Assembly (NCBI GenBank): GCA_016721085.1
Contig: JADKJI010000003.1
Span: forward strand, 62,001-126,000
DNA: 64,000 nucleotides
Source: Chitinophagaceae bacterium
Lineage (GTDB): Bacteria; Bacteroidota; Bacteroidia; Chitinophagales; Chitinophagaceae
Reading direction: 5' to 3'
Below are positions 9,195 through 18,735 of the stretch, piece by piece; position 1 is the first letter of the stretch; each line of letters opens with the position of its first letter. A model generated the notes under the pieces. The model worked only from the letters and a program-made list of their open reading frames with translations. It did no database searches and was not told the DNA's origin. The translations under genes were made by a program, and so were the position numbers.

Positions 9195-10367
9195 TTATGA
9201 AGCTGTTACTGCTTCCGGCTTATAGGCGGCCGACATTTCCTTCAGGTCTTCATCCTGTACTTCTTTCTTCAGGTCGGCTACTTTCAGGAACATTTCATAG
9301 AGAACATCCACATCATTTCTATTAAACTGGTATCCCAGTTTCTGGAGTCTGTGTGCTAATGCACTACGGCCACTGCGGGCAGTAAGTACAATTCTTGAAC
9401 CTGCGGCTCCCACTTCTTCCGGATTAATGATTTCGTAAGTCAATGCATCTTTCAGGAATCCATCCTGGTGTATACCTGATGAATGCGAGAAGGCATTACT
9501 TCCTACAATAGCTTTATTAGGTTGAACCGGCATCCGCATAACATCACTTACTACACGGCTGATCGGATTCAATTGTTCTGATTTAATACTGGTGGTGAAA
9601 CCAAGATGTTTGTGTTGCTTGATGATCATCACCACTTCTTCCAATGATGTATTACCAGCTCTTTCACCCAATCCATTGATGGTACATTCTATCTGACGGG
9701 CACCGCTGATAATTCCGGCAATGGAATTAGCGGTAGCCAGACCAAGGTCGTTATGACAATGGCAACTCAGCACCGCCTTATCGATATTCGGAACATTGTT
9801 TACGAGATAAGCAATCTTATCTCCATATTGATAAGGCAAACAATAGCCTGTTGTATCTGGGATATTCACTGTGGTAGCACCAGCAGCTATAACCGCTTCA
9901 ACTACCTTGGCCAGGTAATCGTTATCTGTTCTTCCTGCATCTTCTGCATAGAACTCGATATCGTCGGTATAGTTACGGGCCCATTTAACGCACTGGATAG
10001 CGCGTTGCAGGATATCCTCTCTGTTTGAATTGAATTTTGACTTGATATGATAATCGGAAGTACCGATACCAGTATGGATACGACGGCGGGCGGCAGGTTT
10101 CAAAGCCTCACCAGCCACTTCGATATCTTTCTGAACCGCACGGCTCAGTCCGCATACTGTTGCATTCTTGATGGTCTTAGCGATCTGGTTTACGCTTTCA
10201 AAGTCACCCGGACTAGAAATGGGGAAACCGGCTTCGATAATATCCACTCCGAGGTCTTCGAGCTGGAGGGCCAGCTCAATTTTTTCCTTGGTGTTAAGCT
10301 TGCAACCGGGCACCTGTTCGCCATCGCGTAAAGTGGTATCGAAAATGAAGATTTTTTTCTCTGACAT
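9195..10367 (-). CDS. leuA: 2-isopropylmalate synthase, short form
   Basis: Condenses acetyl-CoA with 2-oxoisovalerate in the first leucine-specific step. The 390 residues contain the HMGL-like TIM barrel: the DTTLRDGEQVPG active-site/metal motif at about 10-21, EAGFPISSPGD, the metal-binding HCHNDLGLA near 205, and GLGERAGNTSLEEVV. The fold continues through HQDGFLKDALTYE. Full-length enzymes have about 510-560 residues with a leucine-binding C-terminal domain. That domain is missing here and the protein ends in a short charged tail, so direct leucine feedback is not expected by the usual route. A citramalate- or homocitrate-synthase role is possible but less likely next to leuB. Confidence 0.88.
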   Translation of the reverse strand: MSEKKIFIFDTTLRDGEQVPGCKLNTKEKIELALQLEDLGVDIIEAGFPISSPGDFESVNQIAKTIKNATVCGLSRAVQKDIEVAGEALKPAARRRIHTGIGTSDYHIKSKFNSNREDILQRAIQCVKWARNYTDDIEFYAEDAGRTDNDYLAKVVEAVIAAGATTVNIPDTTGYCLPYQYGDKIAYLVNNVPNIDKAVLSCHCHNDLGLATANSIAGIISGARQIECTINGLGERAGNTSLEEVVMIIKQHKHLGFTTSIKSEQLNPISRVVSDVMRMPVQPNKAIVGSNAFSHSSGIHQDGFLKDALTYEIINPEEVGAAGSRIVLTARSGRSALAHRLQKLGYQFNRNDVDVLYEMFLKVADLKKEVQDEDLKEMSAAYKPEAVTAS

Positions 10368-10398
10368 AAAGCATTTTTGTAAGCAAGAAGATGAAAAT

Positions 10399-10453
10399 AG
10401 CAGGTCGCCTGATTATTTAAGTTTGCTTGCTATAATGGATCAGACAACCTGCT
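10399..10453 (-). promoter_or_regulatory. Leader hairpin upstream of leuA
   Basis: The arms AGCAGGTTGTCTGAT and ATCAGGCGACCTGCT (as read on the minus strand, 10453-10439 and 10413-10399) pair over 15 positions with two G-U pairs. The loop is about 25 bases. The hairpin ends 31 bases before the leuA ATG and is followed by a U-rich stretch. It may be a leader attenuator or a protein target. I did not recognise a leucine-rich leader peptide or a known riboswitch core. Confidence 0.5.
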
Positions 10454-10578
10454 TTTCCGAAGGTATCTCTAATAACAAGCCGCAGGAAATCAAAAAAGCA
10501 GTTATTTTACAGTGTTTAAGGGGTCCTAAACCGACCCAAATGCACGACAGACGCGGATTTTAACGATATTTGACTACG

Positions 10579-12138
10579 ATGCCCAACAGATCTACAGACG
10601 CCCTCTTTTTACTCATAAAATCGCTCGAAAAGGCGGAAAAACGCAATTTCAAGCTCTCCATCAAGCGCCATTCAGGCGGAGAAGACCTGAAAATGGTACA
10701 ACTCTTTGATGCTCTTGACAAAATGGAGGAATATGATGAGGAACAGCTTTTGAAGAAAAACAAAGCTATTACCAAGGCACAGCTCTCTAATCTAAAAGCC
10801 CATTTATACCGGCAAGTACTATCAAGCCTGAGGCTTATAAAAAACGAAAACAATATCGATATCCAGCTGCATGAACAGATGGATTTTGCCCGAATCCTTT
10901 TTAACCGTGGATTATACCTCCAGAGCCTGAAAATCCTGGATCGTATGAAGGAATTGGCCAAAACCCATAACCAGTTCACTTACCTGCAACAGGTATTGTT
11001 TTTTGAAAAGAAGATAGAAGCACTCTATATCACCAGAAGTATGCAGGATAGGGCCGACTTGTTAACAAGGGAGTCCGAAGAAGTATCGGTGAAGCTTTCA
11101 TTGATATCTCAGCTTTCAAACTTGTCACTCGAGTTATACAGTTGGTATATCAAGAACGGTCATGCGAGAAATGAAAAGGATGTTTCTATTATTAACGCCT
11201 TTTTTGAAAAGCATTTTCCAGATAAGGCGCGTCAGGTACATGGCTTCTATGAGCAGTTATACCTTTACCAGAGTCATTGCTGGCTGGCCTTCATCAAACA
11301 AGATTTCCTTCAGTATTATCGCTATACACAAAAATGGGTGGATCTTTTTGCACAGAACCCTTCTATGATTGAAGTGGAAACTGGCCATTATATTAAAGGG
11401 ATGCATAATTTACTTAGTGCCCATTTCGATTTGCAGAACTATGACAAATTCAATGAAACACTTGAACAATTCGAAAAATTCAGAGACAGAAAAGTAGTAA
11501 CCACAAACGAGAATAATAATATACTGGTATTCGTCTATTTAAGTGTTGCCAGAATCAACAAGCATTTCATTGAAGGCACTTTTACAGAAGGAACAAAACT
11601 GGTTCCTCAGATTGAGGAGAAGCTAAAAGAATATGAATTGTATCTCGACAGGCATCGGATATTGGTATTCTATTATAAGTTCGCATCCATCTATTTCGGA
11701 AGTGGGGATTATGAAACCACCATTGACTATCTCAATAAGATCATCAATTGGAAGATGGATCTGCGTACTGACCTGCAATGTTATTCCCGTCTTTTACATC
11801 TTATAGCCCATTACGAATTAGGCAACTACGACTTACTGGAATTCCTATTCAAATCTGTATATCGCTTTATGGCGAAAATGGAAAACCTGAGTATTGTGGA
11901 AGAAGAGATATTTACCTTCTTACGCCGTTCATTCCGTGCTTCCCCAAAAACACTGCGTAACGAATTTGAAAAACTTCTGGAGAAACTAAAGAAACAACAG
12001 CGCAACCAATTCGAAACCCGAGCCTTTGTTTATCTGGATATTATTTCGTGGTTGGAGAGTAAGATTGGTGGGGTGCCGGTGCAAACTGTAATCCGAAAGA
12101 AGTTCCTCGGAAATTCACGTGGAGCAAAAATTCAATAA
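10579..12138 (+). CDS. Conserved helical protein of unknown function
   Basis: A 519-residue cytoplasmic protein, from the ATG at 10579; a TTG nine bases earlier is a weaker start. There is no signal peptide or membrane segment. It is rich in Leu, Lys, Glu, Tyr and Phe with many amphipathic helices (for example LYRQVLSSLRLIKNENN, LFNRGLYLQSLKILDRMKEL, YFGSGDYETTIDYLNKII). Some helix pairs have the A/G-Y spacing of TPR-like repeats, so a helical-repeat scaffold is my inference. The C-terminal part from about 470 is charged and may be coiled. It is divergent from leuA with a 200-bp gap and is not obviously linked to amino-acid synthesis. I recognise it only as a Bacteroidota-type hypothetical. 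Confidence 0.8.
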   Translation: MPNRSTDALFLLIKSLEKAEKRNFKLSIKRHSGGEDLKMVQLFDALDKMEEYDEEQLLKKNKAITKAQLSNLKAHLYRQVLSSLRLIKNENNIDIQLHEQMDFARILFNRGLYLQSLKILDRMKELAKTHNQFTYLQQVLFFEKKIEALYITRSMQDRADLLTRESEEVSVKLSLISQLSNLSLELYSWYIKNGHARNEKDVSIINAFFEKHFPDKARQVHGFYEQLYLYQSHCWLAFIKQDFLQYYRYTQKWVDLFAQNPSMIEVETGHYIKGMHNLLSAHFDLQNYDKFNETLEQFEKFRDRKVVTTNENNNILVFVYLSVARINKHFIEGTFTEGTKLVPQIEEKLKEYELYLDRHRILVFYYKFASIYFGSGDYETTIDYLNKIINWKMDLRTDLQCYSRLLHLIAHYELGNYDLLEFLFKSVYRFMAKMENLSIVEEEIFTFLRRSFRASPKTLRNEFEKLLEKLKKQQRNQFETRAFVYLDIISWLESKIGGVPVQTVIRKKFLGNSRGAKIQ

Positions 12139-12153
12139 CTTTTGAAGTTCAAT

Positions 12154-12356
12154 AAGTTCCATAGGTTCCATTTTGTTCCATAGGACAGACTAATAGTTAT
12201 CAGTTAATATAGTTAAGTTTTTTTTACCGCAGAGACGCGGAGACGCAGTTGTAAATTTCCTCTGCGTCTCCGCGTCTCTGCGGTTATTGAATATAAAAAA
12301 ATCTTGCTGCCTGATATTAGTCTGTCCTATGGAACAAAATGGAACCTATGGAACTT
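12154..12356. repeat. 203-bp nested palindromic element
   Basis: Two perfect inverted arms of 42 bases (12154-12195 and 12315-12356) enclose an inner perfect 23-bp stem (12226-12248 and 12262-12284, loop 13 bases). The outer arm itself repeats GTTCCATAG. The pairing continues imperfectly outward for roughly 15 more bases and touches the stop codon of the convergent SDR gene. It lies exactly between two convergent genes. It could act as a two-way terminator or be a MITE-like or REP-like mobile repeat; no transposase is nearby and no clear target-site duplication was seen. Confidence 0.85.
12226..12284. terminator. 23-bp perfect hairpin, probable bidirectional terminator
   Basis: The stem contains ACGCGGAGACGCAG and its complement, loop 13 bases. 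An eight-T run precedes it on the plus strand, so for the minus strand the stem is bordered by A8. Plus-strand transcripts from the 519-residue gene and minus-strand transcripts from the SDR gene both run into it. A related sequence occurs at 29149-29200. Confidence 0.55.
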
Positions 12357-12358
12357 CT

Positions 12359-13051
12359 TTAACTTTTATTATAGACCTTGATGACTCCCTCCCTCACAAC
12401 ACTCCCCTCCCCCGTACAATAAAAATGAATCACCGAAGCAATATCACCTGGATTCACCCAGCTATCAAAATCGGCATCGGGCATTGACTTACGGTTTTGA
12501 GGAGTATCAATAGTGCTTGGGACAATTACACTGGTAACAACATCGGTACCTTTGGCTTCTTCATTCATCAACTCAGCTAATCGGAAGATAAGTGATTTAC
12601 TAAGGCCATAGGCTATCATGCCTTTACTAAAAGAAGCGGATAATCCAGGGCGTGAGCCTATCATGAATATATGACCCTTTCCCTTTTCTTTCATATAAGG
12701 GAACAAAGGTTGAACTACATTATACGCAGTTTCAAAGTTCAGTTTGTATTGCTTTTCTATGTCGGCAGTTTTTGTTCCGGCGATATCCGCCATGGCAAAA
12801 CCACCTACTGTAAGAACGGCAACATCAATATTCCCTATTCTGGCGATAAGTCCTTTGAGCATTTTCTCTACGGCCCCTACATCCAATAAGTCCACAATTA
12901 TTTTTTCCAGTCCCGTTGTATCAAAATTCATCTCGATAGTATCACCAGGCAAAACTGTTCCAATTACGTTGTATCCTTCTGCTAAGAAACGTTGAGCTAC
13001 AGCCTGTCCTAAATTACCAGTCACGCCGGTAATGAGAATATTCTTTGACAT
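12359..13051 (-). CDS. SDR-family oxidoreductase
   Basis: A 230-residue short-chain dehydrogenase/reductase with a single Rossmann domain. The cofactor loop is TGVTGNLGQAVA at about 8-19, the acidic DLLDV follows, the catalytic serine is in IGSRPG and the Tyr/Lys pair in AYGLSK (YxxxK). The C-terminal VNPGDIASVIHFYCTGEGSVVREGVIKVY is typical of classical SDRs. Its substrate is unknown. The gene starts 11 bp after the GH53 galactanase and so probably shares its transcript. In this setting a sugar, uronate or aldehyde substrate is plausible but is inference only. Confidence 0.85.
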   Translation of the reverse strand: MSKNILITGVTGNLGQAVAQRFLAEGYNVIGTVLPGDTIEMNFDTTGLEKIIVDLLDVGAVEKMLKGLIARIGNIDVAVLTVGGFAMADIAGTKTADIEKQYKLNFETAYNVVQPLFPYMKEKGKGHIFMIGSRPGLSASFSKGMIAYGLSKSLIFRLAELMNEEAKGTDVVTSVIVPSTIDTPQNRKSMPDADFDSWVNPGDIASVIHFYCTGEGSVVREGVIKVYNKS

Positions 13052-13061
13052 TAAGAAAGGT

Positions 13062-14255
13062 TTAAAATTTATATCTATAGTTCATATAATCCATTCCTGG
13101 TAAAACAGCACCATTGTTATCAAATAAGGCATTGTTCTCCCATGAGGAACCACTTCCCCATAAGTCTTTCATTGGTGAAGTGATCCAGGCGGGTTCCCAA
13201 TACTGGATACCAGATCCACCTCCATCATAAATAGCTTGCACCAGATCGCGCATATAACTAAGTTGTCCTTGAGGCGTGATTGGATATCCAGCTACACTAT
13301 CTGTTGCACCGAAAAGATTATTATAAGTATCGAAGTTTTGTTTTGTCCATGGATATGCTGTTTCAACTACCATAACTTTTTTATTGTACTTGTTTACCAG
13401 CGTACGAATGGTATCAGTAACCCCTTTCATAGTATTCACTTGCGACCATTTACAATAGTGCGATAAGCCGATGATATCAAAATCTGTAACCCCTTCTTGC
13501 TGAATCACCCCTCTTGTCCACCATCCTGCATCCTGCATTTGCGCTACATGCAACATGATTTGTGGTTTAATAGCAGAAGTTGTAGAAAAATCACGGACAG
13601 CTTTAATCCCGCTTTTTAACAACTCAGCAAAAGGTCCGAAATTTCCATTCACCACCTTTCCAAATGGATGCAACATACCAGGATTAATTTCATTTCCTAC
13701 CTGAATTATTTCAGGAACCAGATTCTTTGATGCCAGATAATTCAAGATTGATAGTGTGTATTGATATACAGAATCTTTCAATAAAGCGAAGGAAAGGTTT
13801 TTCCAAGCTGCTGGTATTTCCTGCTTTTGTGGATCGGCCCAGGTATCTGAATAATGCAGATCCAAACTTACTGCCATACCTGCTTCTTTAGCTCGACGGA
13901 TAGTTTTTTCTACATCATAAATATCGCTGTATAATTTTCCGCCGGTAGCTGGAGTTTGCCAGGTTGGAGTATGCCAAAGTCTTACCCTAACGGTATTGGC
14001 TCCGTGATTTTTGAAAATGGAAAATGGATCCTTTACAGAACCGGAATCTTTATACGTTCCTCCATTATCCTGAATCTGGTTTACATAAGACAAGTCTACG
14101 CCCATATTAAACTTGTCCCATGCATAAAACACCCTGTTATCAACTAATGGACTTGGTCCGGGGTCTTTAGGTTGACAGGAACTAGATGCAATTTGAATTG
14201 AAAATAAAATCCCCAGTGCGAAATAGACAGGTCGGATATGTGAAAACCTTTTCAT
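13062..14255 (-). CDS. Arabinogalactan endo-beta-1,4-galactanase (GH53), lipoprotein
   Basis: Cleaves beta-1,4-galactan side chains of pectin (type I arabinogalactan). The 397-residue protein begins with a lipoprotein-type signal (hydrophobic stretch, then ASSSCQ). The GH53 barrel starts at FNMGVDLSYVNQIQDNGG and includes NTVRVRLWHTPTW. The general acid/base glutamate is in IQVGNEINPGM and the nucleophile in VVETAYPWT. FDIIGLSHYCKW and the closing GSGIQYWEPAW are also GH53 marks. Length matches the family. It is probably surface or periplasm facing. It lies downstream of the rhamnose genes, linking this block to rhamnogalacturonan I breakdown. Confidence 0.92.
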   Translation of the reverse strand: MKRFSHIRPVYFALGILFSIQIASSSCQPKDPGPSPLVDNRVFYAWDKFNMGVDLSYVNQIQDNGGTYKDSGSVKDPFSIFKNHGANTVRVRLWHTPTWQTPATGGKLYSDIYDVEKTIRRAKEAGMAVSLDLHYSDTWADPQKQEIPAAWKNLSFALLKDSVYQYTLSILNYLASKNLVPEIIQVGNEINPGMLHPFGKVVNGNFGPFAELLKSGIKAVRDFSTTSAIKPQIMLHVAQMQDAGWWTRGVIQQEGVTDFDIIGLSHYCKWSQVNTMKGVTDTIRTLVNKYNKKVMVVETAYPWTKQNFDTYNNLFGATDSVAGYPITPQGQLSYMRDLVQAIYDGGGSGIQYWEPAWITSPMKDLWGSGSSWENNALFDNNGAVLPGMDYMNYRYKF

Positions 14256-14432
14256 CAGAATAATTTTATACCTAAAATTACGCCTCCTTCAGAAATTAGC
14301 CTTCAAATAATATTAGGACCAGGTTTATTTCTTAAAGTCTCCAGTTACTTACAGCCACTCCTAGAACCATTTATTAAACAAAATTGCACTATGAGATGCT
14401 AGCCCCGGTTAATCATCAGGAACAGTTGCTCT

Positions 14433-14484
14433 AAAAAAGCGAGGCCGCTTCAGAAGTCGACGGTTTGGTATCAGCCGCTTTTTA
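14433..14484 (-). terminator. Terminator-like hairpin after the carboxylesterase gene
   Basis: On the minus strand AAAAAGCGGC, overlapping the esterase stop codon, pairs with GCCTCGCTTTTTT after a loop of about 28 bases, with one bulge. The trailing T6 fits an intrinsic terminator, separating the esterase from the GH53 gene. Confidence 0.5.
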
Positions 14485-16010
14485 ATTGGAGTCCATAAAT
14501 TCAAAGATGGCTTTCCACTCACCTGTAGTTGCCTTTACAGGATCTGTTAACGACTGAATAGAACCAGAGTTCTTATTATAAACGGACCATTTTGGTAATC
14601 CATTTCCATTGGGATTGCCAGTGCGAATAAAATTGATCCAATAGGAAGAAACAATTTTTTCCATCTGGTAATCTACAGGTCTCCATGTCCTTTTCCATGT
14701 ATGAATTGTATGCAAGGCAAAAGGTACTTCGGAAGTATGGAATGCACCGTAATTAGGAAACCCTTCCTTATCCGGGGGCACATGACCATATTCATACACA
14801 TAAACTGGCTTTGAATCATAAGTAGCCAATAGATGAGAAGGCCATCCGGCAAAGCCAAGGAGGGCCAATTTACCAGATGAAGCGGTTGCTTCCTCTGCCG
14901 TACTATGTGGTAGTAGTCCTAATAAAGTTTCTGCCTTATCCTTGTATTGTTTTTTTATATCAGCTACAAATTTATCCGGGGTCACTTTTGCGTTTCCAAA
15001 CAATGCACCATCACCGGTAACCCATCCAGATAACATCGGAACCTGATTGAAATTACCTGCGCGAAAAGCAGCCATCAAATCTGCAGGCAAAACATACCCA
15101 TCAAGCACTGGACTAAAACGAGGCGCTCCTGGTTTCTGAGATAGCTTTTGAACAGAATCTGCCGTCAAAGCCCTTAAGGAATTAATATCGGAAGCTTTTG
15201 CTATTGCTTGGAACTGTTGTCCTGATTTTTCAGCATCCTGCAAAGGGGCAATAAATCTGGAACCTAAAAGGCCACCACTCTGGGCAATCGCTTTCTGGAA
15301 TAATCCCTTTCCTAATGGAGAAGCAACTAATGAATTGACACTCATTGAGCCGGCTGACTGACCAGCAATAGTTACATTGTTTGGATCACCTCCAAAAGCT
15401 GCGATATTTTTCTTTACCCAGCGCAATGCAGCGAGCTGATCCATCAATCCATAATTACCGGAGGCATTTACGCCAGATTCTTTGGTAAGCTCAGGATGCG
15501 CCAAAACCCAAATACACCTACCCTGTAATTGATGCTCACAAAAACAACTCCTTGTTTCGCGTATTCAGTGCCGTCATAAATAGCACAACCTGCCGATCCG
15601 GAAGAAAAACCGCCACCATAAATCCATAGAAATACGGGCATCTTTTCTTTTCCTGTCTTAGCCTTTGTCCAAACATTCAGATACAAACAATCTTCATTTA
15701 ATGGCTCGGGTGGTGCAATGAATTCTTCTGTCCACATGGCAAAGGGCACAGGTGTTGGCTGCACAGGACTTGCAGAAAAAGCAGTGCATTCCTTTACACC
15801 ACTCCATGGCACTACCGGTTGAGGTGCTTTCCAGCGAAGCTGTCCTACAGGAGGAGCTGCAAACGGAACCCCTTTAAAGATTGCTACAGCACCATCCTTA
15901 TACCCTTTTAGTTTTCCTCCTTCGGTAGCAACTACGCTCAATTGTGCTTTTGCTGATATTGTGAAACCAGCAACCACAAATAGCAGGGTGGCGAAATATT
16001 TTCTATTCAT
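14482..16010 (-). pseudogene. Type-B carboxylesterase, frameshifted
   Basis: Secreted alpha/beta-hydrolase of the carboxylesterase type B (cholinesterase-like) family, probably removing acyl groups from plant glycans. The N-terminal frame starts at 16010 with a signal peptide (LLFVVAGFTISAKAQ) and reads to NYRVGVFGF. It then derails at 15503-15506 and stops. The following frame resumes exactly with AHPELTKESGVNASGNYGL and carries the serine nucleophile motif AGQSAGS and a late His motif FHTSEVPF. Restoring one T in a four-T run (minus strand) gives GVFGFLAHPEL, the expected family sequence, and a protein of about 510 residues. It may be a sequencing error or a real mutation. It starts 7 bp after the GH78 stop. 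Confidence 0.88.
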
Positions 16011-16017
16011 ACCTGGC

Positions 16018-18723
16018 CTATTTTTTTGCAATTGAAAAATGATAGGTACCTGAACCTAATTCAATCACCACTACTCCATTTGAAGATGAAGTAACAGGAA
16101 AGCTCTTATTGTCTGCAATAGATTGATTGCCTTCTGTTATTTTATCTACCCCAGATGCAGGTATATGAACCGTTGCATACGCATTGGCAGGGATTGTTAC
16201 ATCCATCAGTAAATTATCTCCTTCCAACTTCCAGCTACTTCCTGCAACACCATAATAAGTTTTCAATGTAGCTGCTGCTGATGTAAGTGTTCCACCTATA
16301 ACTGGTTGAATTTTTATATGCTGATAACCTGGCCCATCTAAATATGTATCCAATCCAGCTACCACACGATACATCCAATCTCCTATGGCACCATAAGCAT
16401 AGTGATTAAAAGAATTCATAGATGCAGGCTCAAAACTTCCATCGGTGCGTATACCATTCCATCTTTCCCAGATAGTAGTGGCACCCATTTTAACTGGATA
16501 TAACCAGGAAGGATAGGTTTCCTGTAGCAACAATGTATAGGCCATATCTGTTTTTCCAAAGCGGCTTAATACGTGACAGAGATAGGGAGTTCCTAAAAAT
16601 CCTGTTGAAAGATGATTGCCATACTGCTGAATGTTTGCCACTAATCTATCTACCGCCTGTTGCCTGCTCCCTTCTGGAAGCATATCAAAATTAAGCGCTA
16701 ACACATAGGCTGTTTGTGTACCACTTACCAATCTTCCATTTGCAGTCATATATTCCTTTAGAAAGGCTGCTTTTATCTTTCCTAACAAGGTGGTGTAAGC
16801 CGCAACATCTGCTGAATTTCCTAACACATTCGCAGCATTGATCAACAATTGTGTTGAATGAGCATAAAAACATTGCGCTATTAAATATTTATCGGTCACT
16901 GCAGAAGATCCATCATTATCATCAAATGGGCGATAGAATAACCAGTCACCAAAATGGAATCCTACATTCCACAAATCGTTCTTACTATTTTTTGTCATGA
17001 AATCAACCCAGGCTTTCATACTGCCATATTGATTCTCCAAAATCCTCTTATCACCATAAGCCAGGTACATATTCCATGGAATGATGGTTGCCACATCAGC
17101 CCAACCTGTAGAACCACTTGCACCCGCTCCTAAAACATTCGGTACTACGAATGGCACACTACCGTTGGGTAATTGGTCTGCTGATATATCTTTCAACCAT
17201 TTTGCAAAGAAATTATTGACACCGAAATTGAAAGATGCTGTGCGTGAAAAAGCTTGTGCATCACCTGTCCAACCCAAACGTTCATCGCGTTGCGGACAAT
17301 CGGTAGGCACATCAAGGAAATTGCCCCTTTGTCCCCACTGAATATTATGCTGCAATTGGTTTATCAATGCATTGGAAGAAGTAAAGTTTCCGTTTTGTGG
17401 CATATCAGAATATAATGACACTGCAGTGAAATCTTCCGGCTTCAAATCGCCTGAATATCCTTCTACCTTTATATATCTGAAACCATAAAAAGTGAAATGA
17501 GACTCCAATGACTCACGCTCACCTCCTTTAAGAATGAAGGTAGCTGTAGCTTTTGCTGCACGTAAGTTCTCGATATAAAAATTTCCTTCCTTATCTAGTA
17601 CTTCAGCATGAAGAATTGTGATTTTATCACCTGCCTTACCGCTTGTTTTCAAATTCACCCAACCAACTAGGTTTTGTCCGAAATCGATAACCTTCTCTCC
17701 TTTTGGAGTTGTGAAGATTTTTACCGGAGAAAAAGTCTCGTGCTTCCTTACAGGTTCATTATATGTTGCAATAAGGTTATCGAAAGAATATGTAGCGGTT
17801 TTTACTCCAGCCCAATCAGCATCACTGTACGAAACTGTTGACCATCCTTGCTTTTCTGCAGTTGCATCGTAGGTCTCACCATGATATATCTCTACAGCTT
17901 TAATAGCACCGATTGCCGATTTCCAACTATCATCAGAAACAACAGTACTGGTGCTACCATCTGTATATGTAATCTGTAATTGACAAAGAACACCTAGTTT
18001 GTTGCCATATATGTTCTTATTATCGCCCCAAGCCAGAAAACCACGGTACCATCCATTACCAACGATTACTCCAATGGCATTAGCCCCCTGATTCAACATA
18101 TTCGTTACATCATAGACCTGATATTGAAGACGTGTTTTATAACTTGTCCAACCAGGAGTAAGATAGGCATCTCCAATCCTCTTCCCATTCAACTGAGCTT
18201 CATATATTCCATGAGAAGTGATGAAGGCTGTTGCAGAAGCAATTTTCTTTGAAGCGATAAATAATTTCCTGAAATATTGAGCGGGACGGTTAATGGAATC
18301 TTCCACAAAATCAGCTTCAATCCAGTTTGCTTTCCAATTATCTTTTTGGAAAAATCCTGTTACAAAACTTGCAGGAGCACTCCATGCAGAGGCTTTTCCA
18401 GATTGATCCCAAACACGCACCTGCCATTGGTATTTTTTCGCTGACTGTAATTCTGTTCCGGCATACGGAACCATCACCGATTGGGAGGAGACCACTTTAT
18501 TCGTACTCCATAGAACAGTCTTACCACTGCTTACTTTTATTTCATAAGCACTTTGGCTTACATTTCTTGCCTCCGATTGTAGTTGCCAGCTGAATCGAGG
18601 TATCGATACATCCAGGCCAACAGGATCGGGTCTGTTTTCGCAAAGCAATTGAGTAACTTTTACCTGCGCCGTAGTTATTAAACTCAGAAGCAGGATCGCA
18701 AAAAGAATTGTCAGCTTTTTCAT
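16018..18723 (-). CDS. Alpha-L-rhamnosidase (GH78), secreted
   Basis: Inverting glycosidase that releases terminal alpha-L-rhamnose from rhamnogalacturonan or plant glycosides. The 901 residues begin with a signal peptide (LTILFAILLLSLITTAQ). An N-terminal fibronectin-like/beta-sandwich region (RPDPVGLDVSIPRFSWQLQS) and the Bac_rhamnosid_N-type lectin-like domain (YLTPGWTSYKTRLQYQVYDV) follow. The (alpha/alpha)6 catalytic barrel carries DCPQRDERLGWTGDAQ, which holds acid residues, and TIWERWNG. A C-terminal beta-sandwich (PVIGGTLTSAAATLKTYYG) completes the usual architecture. It sits 12 bp after the kinase gene, so released rhamnose and its catabolism are encoded together. Confidence 0.95.
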   Translation of the reverse strand: MKKLTILFAILLLSLITTAQVKVTQLLCENRPDPVGLDVSIPRFSWQLQSEARNVSQSAYEIKVSSGKTVLWSTNKVVSSQSVMVPYAGTELQSAKKYQWQVRVWDQSGKASAWSAPASFVTGFFQKDNWKANWIEADFVEDSINRPAQYFRKLFIASKKIASATAFITSHGIYEAQLNGKRIGDAYLTPGWTSYKTRLQYQVYDVTNMLNQGANAIGVIVGNGWYRGFLAWGDNKNIYGNKLGVLCQLQITYTDGSTSTVVSDDSWKSAIGAIKAVEIYHGETYDATAEKQGWSTVSYSDADWAGVKTATYSFDNLIATYNEPVRKHETFSPVKIFTTPKGEKVIDFGQNLVGWVNLKTSGKAGDKITILHAEVLDKEGNFYIENLRAAKATATFILKGGERESLESHFTFYGFRYIKVEGYSGDLKPEDFTAVSLYSDMPQNGNFTSSNALINQLQHNIQWGQRGNFLDVPTDCPQRDERLGWTGDAQAFSRTASFNFGVNNFFAKWLKDISADQLPNGSVPFVVPNVLGAGASGSTGWADVATIIPWNMYLAYGDKRILENQYGSMKAWVDFMTKNSKNDLWNVGFHFGDWLFYRPFDDNDGSSAVTDKYLIAQCFYAHSTQLLINAANVLGNSADVAAYTTLLGKIKAAFLKEYMTANGRLVSGTQTAYVLALNFDMLPEGSRQQAVDRLVANIQQYGNHLSTGFLGTPYLCHVLSRFGKTDMAYTLLLQETYPSWLYPVKMGATTIWERWNGIRTDGSFEPASMNSFNHYAYGAIGDWMYRVVAGLDTYLDGPGYQHIKIQPVIGGTLTSAAATLKTYYGVAGSSWKLEGDNLLMDVTIPANAYATVHIPASGVDKITEGNQSIADNKSFPVTSSSNGVVVIELGSGTYHFSIAKK

Positions 18724-18735
18724 ATGTCGTTAGTG

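Noticed and set aside
10368..10578. T-box or known riboswitch upstream of leuA
   Set aside because: No T-box core or other conserved riboswitch element recognised; only a hairpin is supported.
10560..10979. A 139-residue minus-strand open frame opposite the start of the 519-residue gene
   Set aside because: Its Ser/Arg-rich composition is that of an antisense shadow. The plus-strand frame is longer and has normal protein-like composition.
12154..12356. Insertion sequence
   Set aside because: The element is only 203 bp and contains no transposase reading frame; kept as a repeat.
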